Positions 61,201 through 64,000 of a stretch of DNA of 64,000 nt are shown here, in pieces. A program made the position numbers and the translations under genes. The notes beneath the pieces are model-generated. The model ran no database searches. It worked only from the letters and a program-made list of their open reading frames with translations, and was not told the origin of the DNA. Location of the stretch: assembly GCF_918797505.1 (NCBI RefSeq), contig NC_092797.1, positions 744,001 through 808,000 on the forward strand, in the 5' to 3' direction. Position 1 is the stretch's first letter, and each line of letters begins with the position of its first letter. Source of the stretch: Bemisia tabaci. Taxonomy: Eukaryota; Arthropoda; Insecta; Hemiptera; Aleyrodidae.

Positions 61201-64000
61201 TCTGACGATAAACTATTTTTATTCTTGAAGAAATTTACAGATATTTTTCCTTGAAATTTTCAGATACTTTACACAAAGTTACAAATAAAATTCTTTGACA
61301 ATTTGGCAAAAAAACAGCTACAAGTTTTCCAGAAAATTTATGTTTTATCCTGGAGAAGTTTGTCAACAGCTGGAGGCTTGGGACAGCAGCACAGTAGCAT
61401 TGGTGAATAATTTTTTTTGTGAACTGGACGGAGTTAAACAGAAAGGAACCAAGCCACATCGGGATCGAACCGAGAAAAAGAGGTTTAAAGTTTAGCTCCT
61501 GCATAAGACTCAATGTAAAAGATAAACTTCAAGTTCAATTTCTGCAAAATTTGCTCCAACAAAAACTTTGATTTTTTGGCGATAGACAGTAGAGCAGTGG
61601 TTGAGTTCAAAACCACTCATAACTCAGTTTTTTCCAAAATGTGGGTTGGTTCCTTTCTGCTTAACTCAGTCCAATTGTAAGTGGAAGCCAAAACTGAGCA
61701 AACAAAGAATTGAGTCACGAGATAATTTCAGGCAATTATTTCACTGATTCATCTAGTCTTGAGTGCCTGCACAGATCTGTAGGTAATTTTGAGGGTCAGG
61801 TCATACAGCTCGTAGGGCCAAAAAGGGCAGCTAACCTATCAACTCCAATTGTACAAAATGATTAGTTATTACAATTTTTACGACCCGTCTTTCATAAAGT
61901 ACAGATTTGACCTGGTTTTCGCATATTTACTAATTTTTGCGGGTGGATGCTCATTAATTAATATTTTCGGCCACCTTAGTTTCATATTGGAATCTGAAGA
62001 TTAGCAGCGGCACTTTCTGGTGTTTTTCGTGTAAGAAGGTTGGCTATCCTCTTCTGCCTTAGGAGCTTCATATTTTGACAAATCCAGACTCTTGATATAC
62101 AGGTACTTTAAGTCAATTGATTGCCACATGGGCACTTACTCCGAGCTGCTGTAAGAATAAAAATACCTTTCTAAGAGCAATCAAAATGGAAAAGCACACT
62201 GTTTGGCTATTGAGGAAACTTTTGGAAAAGGTAAAAAGAAGTTTAAACAAGATTAGGTTAGGAGTAGGAAATGATCTTTGAGCGGAGGGGAAGAGGAGAG
62301 AGCAAAAATACCTGATTGCAATGGCTAGCTCCACGACAACAGTTTTTCGCCTTTCAACATCATCTTCAATGAGAGATTCAAAATCTATTCCCTGGCAGAA
62401 GGTCGTTCCGATAGATGTTATTAGAACAGCTCGAATCCCTTTATCAGCATTAGCTGTTTGTATTGCTGCAATAAGTTCTCTTATAACCTGCGAAGAGAGA
62501 AATAAAAACAGCGAGGCTCTAAAATCAATCATTTAACATGTCCATGATGAAATGAAGCAATTTTTTGTGTCTCCAAAATTGTAGGCACAGTATTTAAAAA
62601 GCATGGTTGCCAGAGAATTCCAAAAATGGATTTCCCAGACACATTTTGGTGAAATTTCCTGACAATTGAGAATATGCCAGGTGGTTAAAAAGACATAATT
62701 TGAAATAGCTTTCACACAAAATTTGTTGTTCGAAATTTCAACCCATTCTAGAAGAAACATAAAGGATACAAGACAATTTTTCCCCGACATTTTCTGCTTT
62801 CCCTGGTATTCCTTGACTGTGGCAACCCTAAAATTGGACTCTTACCAAAATTGTTCGGTAGGTAATTATTCATATTAAATGGGCCTCCATTCAACACTTT
62901 AAAATAATCTCAACATTTTTTGCGAAATTTAAAAAAGAAATATCTAATGGTTGGCACGTAAAAGGTTAGAAAAACATTCAGTATGGAGATTCTTAGGTTG
63001 ATGTGGAACCTACATGGGACAGAACGGCCTAAAGACATGGAAGTATTTTACTGTTCATAGCTCATTCTTCAAGATACCTACTGGAGAAAAGTTTTTCTGC
63101 ATAAAAATCACAAAAATGATTTCCAGCTCAACTTGCCTGTAAGCAATCTCTTGTAAACTTTGCCGTGAGGCTTAAGGCTCCTTTTCTTGGAGACAATAAT
63201 GGCACGGACAATTTTAAAATAAGGAGTCATTCTCAAATGTTATGCAACTTACCCGCACATTCAAAGCGTTTTTAATTTTAGCAGGATTGGGGGTGAGAAC
63301 AATATGCATCAAATGCTGGTCCTTCATCTTCTGAACAGTTATTTCTTGATAACAATCCACTTTGGGCAAGGCTGAAGTGGTCGGCCCTACCCGTGGTTGC
63401 TGCGTATCCAGGCGTTCCAATTTGTCATTGAATTCTCTACTTGCCAGATTTTCCAAAAATAGCGAGCTACTCTTCCTCTGATGAATAGCATTAACTGCCT
63501 GCTGCGGAGTTGACGTTTTAGCAGGTGCTGTACCTGTTGATCAAAGCCAAACATTAATTGGGACTTAAAAATTAACAAAGAGAAGTGAAATACTTATCAA
63601 GAATAATTATAATACATTACTTTTTTTCTTTTTGCTCAATGAATTTCTAGAACTCCCATAAAGTTTAGTTCAGCAAATTTGGATTAGTTCAAGAACAACC
63701 CATCTTTTTGTTTGAAATTACTTATTCTTCTGAGACCAATAAAACAGCCAAAACTTTGCTGTCACAGATATATATCAAGATAGCCTTACATCTTGCACAA
63801 ATACATTTTTGAACTGTTAAAGAACCTTTGATGTCAAAATCTTTAATCAATCTGATTTTGTTCAGAGCACTTTTCCCCTTGGAAGTGGATTCTTAATTTA
63901 ACTGAACAATGGAAAACGTGAGAAATGGGGAAAATCAACTAATAGAAAACTCACTTATGGGTGCAGCAGGGGTGGTCCTCTGCACACTCGGGGGAGGCAT
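49243..64000 (-). CDS. Crotonase-fold protein, chromodomain-Y-like (CDYL) type, 3' part
   Basis: Six exons, 5' to 3': 64000-63955 (cut by the window edge), 63533-63253, 62487-62312, 60827-60617, 59414-59271, 49410-49243, stop TAA at 49243-49245. Phases close exactly over 1026 nt, giving 341 residues of the C-terminal part. A Pro/Thr/Ala/Gln-rich linker (1-75) precedes the crotonase domain, which starts at YQEITVQKM. Seen in order are KNALN, the oxyanion-hole motif FCQGID (139-144), GPAVGLGV (187-194), YTPYTKLGQIPEGAPALTM (215-233), LTASEALRCGLV and a C-terminal helix with AAECHLL. E223 sits where the acid of peroxisomal enoyl-CoA isomerases (ECI2) lies. CDYL proteins have the same layout behind an N-terminal chromodomain and act in chromatin as corepressors and crotonyl-CoA hydratases. 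The long low-complexity linker favours CDYL, but ECI2-like is possible because the N-terminus lies outside. The codon at 63998-64000 is ATG but need not be the start. The last intron (9.9 kb) holds another gene on the opposite strand. Confidence 0.85.
50411..54879 (+). CDS. Secreted 237-aa cysteine-rich protein, unrecognised family (complete)
   Basis: Four exons: 50411-50527, 51641-51829, 53633-53848 and 54688-54879 (stop TGA at 54877). All introns are phase 0 with GT-AG ends, 714 nt in total. Residues 1-24 form a signal peptide (hydrophobic core FFLVFSCSVYLLPLSSGLA, predicted cut after Ala24). The mature part has 16 cysteines. Exon 2 and exon 4 each start one module of identical outer spacing, C-x5-C-x(16 or 13)-C-x-C-x5-C-x23-C: C49, C55, C72, C74, C80, C104 and C178, C184, C198, C200, C206, C230. 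Between them lies a four-Cys unit (C113, C141, C143, C172), also with a C-x-C pair. There are five N-glycosylation sequons (NRT twice, NGT, NKS, NVT). No transmembrane segment follows. The fold should be disulfide-rich and extracellular. I do not recognise the family and assign no function. The gene lies wholly inside the last intron of the CDYL-like gene, on the other strand. AATAAA occurs at 55861. Confidence 0.85.
53025..53410. repeat. Dispersed element, copy 3, interrupted by a smaller element
   Basis: Begins ggctgattattcaaattgat and contains gcaatagacaaag and atggagcgatcctaagg, matching the copies at 31190 and 45640. It lies in intron 2 of the secreted-protein gene and ends before exon 3. 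Confidence 0.6.
53186..53313. mobile_element. 128-bp MITE nested in the larger element
   Basis: Inverted ends of about 36 bases (53186-53221 and 53278-53313) with the shared core agagcagtaagtgcat and complement. The open frame across it is incidental. Confidence 0.7.
54880..57080. other. Intron sequence right of the secreted-protein gene
   Basis: Holds the presumed 3' untranslated region of the secreted-protein gene and the TIR-like element at 55968. No further exon of either gene was seen. Confidence 0.5.
55968..56511. mobile_element. 0.54-kb element with aatttcgc-rich ends
   Basis: The left end tagacattggaaaatttcgc is matched in reverse by the right end gcgaaattttccactgtcta, with one mismatch and a short offset. 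The interior repeats the motif atttcgc(g/t) many times. No clear target duplication. Confidence 0.6.
57081..57217. mobile_element. 137-bp MITE, copy 4 (GGACTG ends)
   Basis: Close relative of 26189-26324: shared ctataaattctggctcatct, ttgtttttaaaccggg and gcaaaatgcagtcc. Flanked by aatt at 57077-57080 and 57218-57221. Confidence 0.85.
57480..57618 (-). repeat. tRNA-derived SINE or tRNA relic with A and B boxes
   Basis: On the minus strand a tRNA-like head begins gcctcctgtggtgtagtggt (A box within 57590-57611), followed by a B box ggttcaattca (complement of 57554-57564) with a nearly intact T arm. The anticodon and acceptor stems do not form a canonical cloverleaf. The sequence beyond the B box (caggtgacctgag) forms a short hairpin with caggtaacc further on. 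Confidence 0.65.
57881..59159. mobile_element. 1.28-kb foldback palindrome in the last CDYL-like intron
   Basis: Arms of almost 500 bases (57881-58373 and about 58664-59159) are nearly perfect reverse complements, ending gctgtccaaaaagtaccaag and partner. The central part holds two further, more diverged copies of inner arm segments (the cgacgacggcttgacagtgt, ggtggctgaccgac and gtgcgtgcgtggtctac blocks), so three to four copies of one module are stacked. All open frames in it are mirror images of one another. It ends 111 bases from the exon at 59271-59414. Confidence 0.88.
62605..62829 (-). repeat. Dispersed element with ggttgcc ends, copy 2
   Basis: Read on the minus strand it starts agggttgccacagtcaagg and ends ctctggcaacc, i.e. 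short inverted ends of 7 bases (ggttgcc/ggcaacc). Same family as 36332-36575. Lies in the 62488-63252 intron of the CDYL-like gene. Confidence 0.7.

Overview
This is a 64 kb piece of an insect nuclear genome. It is AT-rich, has GT-AG introns, large transposon-filled introns and a 500-base scaffold gap. A sap-feeding hemipteran is my best guess, but nothing in the window proves the order. There is no bacterial, phage or CRISPR content. Protein-coding sequence is sparse: four real genes, one retroelement pseudogene and a very dense collection of inverted-repeat elements.

Layout. 1-12.8 kb: no host gene. It holds a large palindrome at the left edge, a 331-bp terminal-inverted-repeat element with a perfect 9-bp target duplication, a 19-bp tandem array running into the gap, a 3.4-kb segment framed by 0.57-kb inverted arms, and a frameshifted jockey-type ORF1 that ends exactly at one of those arms. 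12.8-14.3 kb: an unexplained GC/CpG-rich island with three exact TATCGATA (DRE-type) boxes at its left edge. 15-21.7 kb: the 3' part of a plus-strand gene for PIG-X, the stabilising subunit of the first GPI-anchor mannosyltransferase. Its intron carries a nested palindrome-within-palindrome. 23.9-40.3 kb, minus strand: a complete nine-exon SLC17-family transporter (478 aa) whose exon phases close perfectly. It converges tail-to-tail with PIG-X, and its introns hold at least four short elements of one inverted-repeat type. 40.3-49.2 kb: no gene, several repeats. 49.2-64 kb, minus strand: the 3' six exons of a crotonase-fold gene, most like chromodomain-Y-like (CDYL) proteins, running off the right edge. 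Its 9.9-kb last intron contains, on the opposite strand, a complete four-exon gene for a secreted 237-aa cysteine-rich protein.

The genes do not form one pathway (GPI anchor synthesis in the ER, anion/phosphate transport at a membrane, acyl-CoA-type nuclear or metabolic protein, secreted protein). The strongest novelty candidates are the secreted protein, whose first and last Cys modules have nearly identical spacing, the set of long palindromes that could be transcribed into hairpin RNA, and a cluster of four consecutive mini-hairpins with G-N-A loops near a tRNA-like sequence in a transporter intron. All exon calls were made by hand translation and splice-site reading. No alignment or database search was run.
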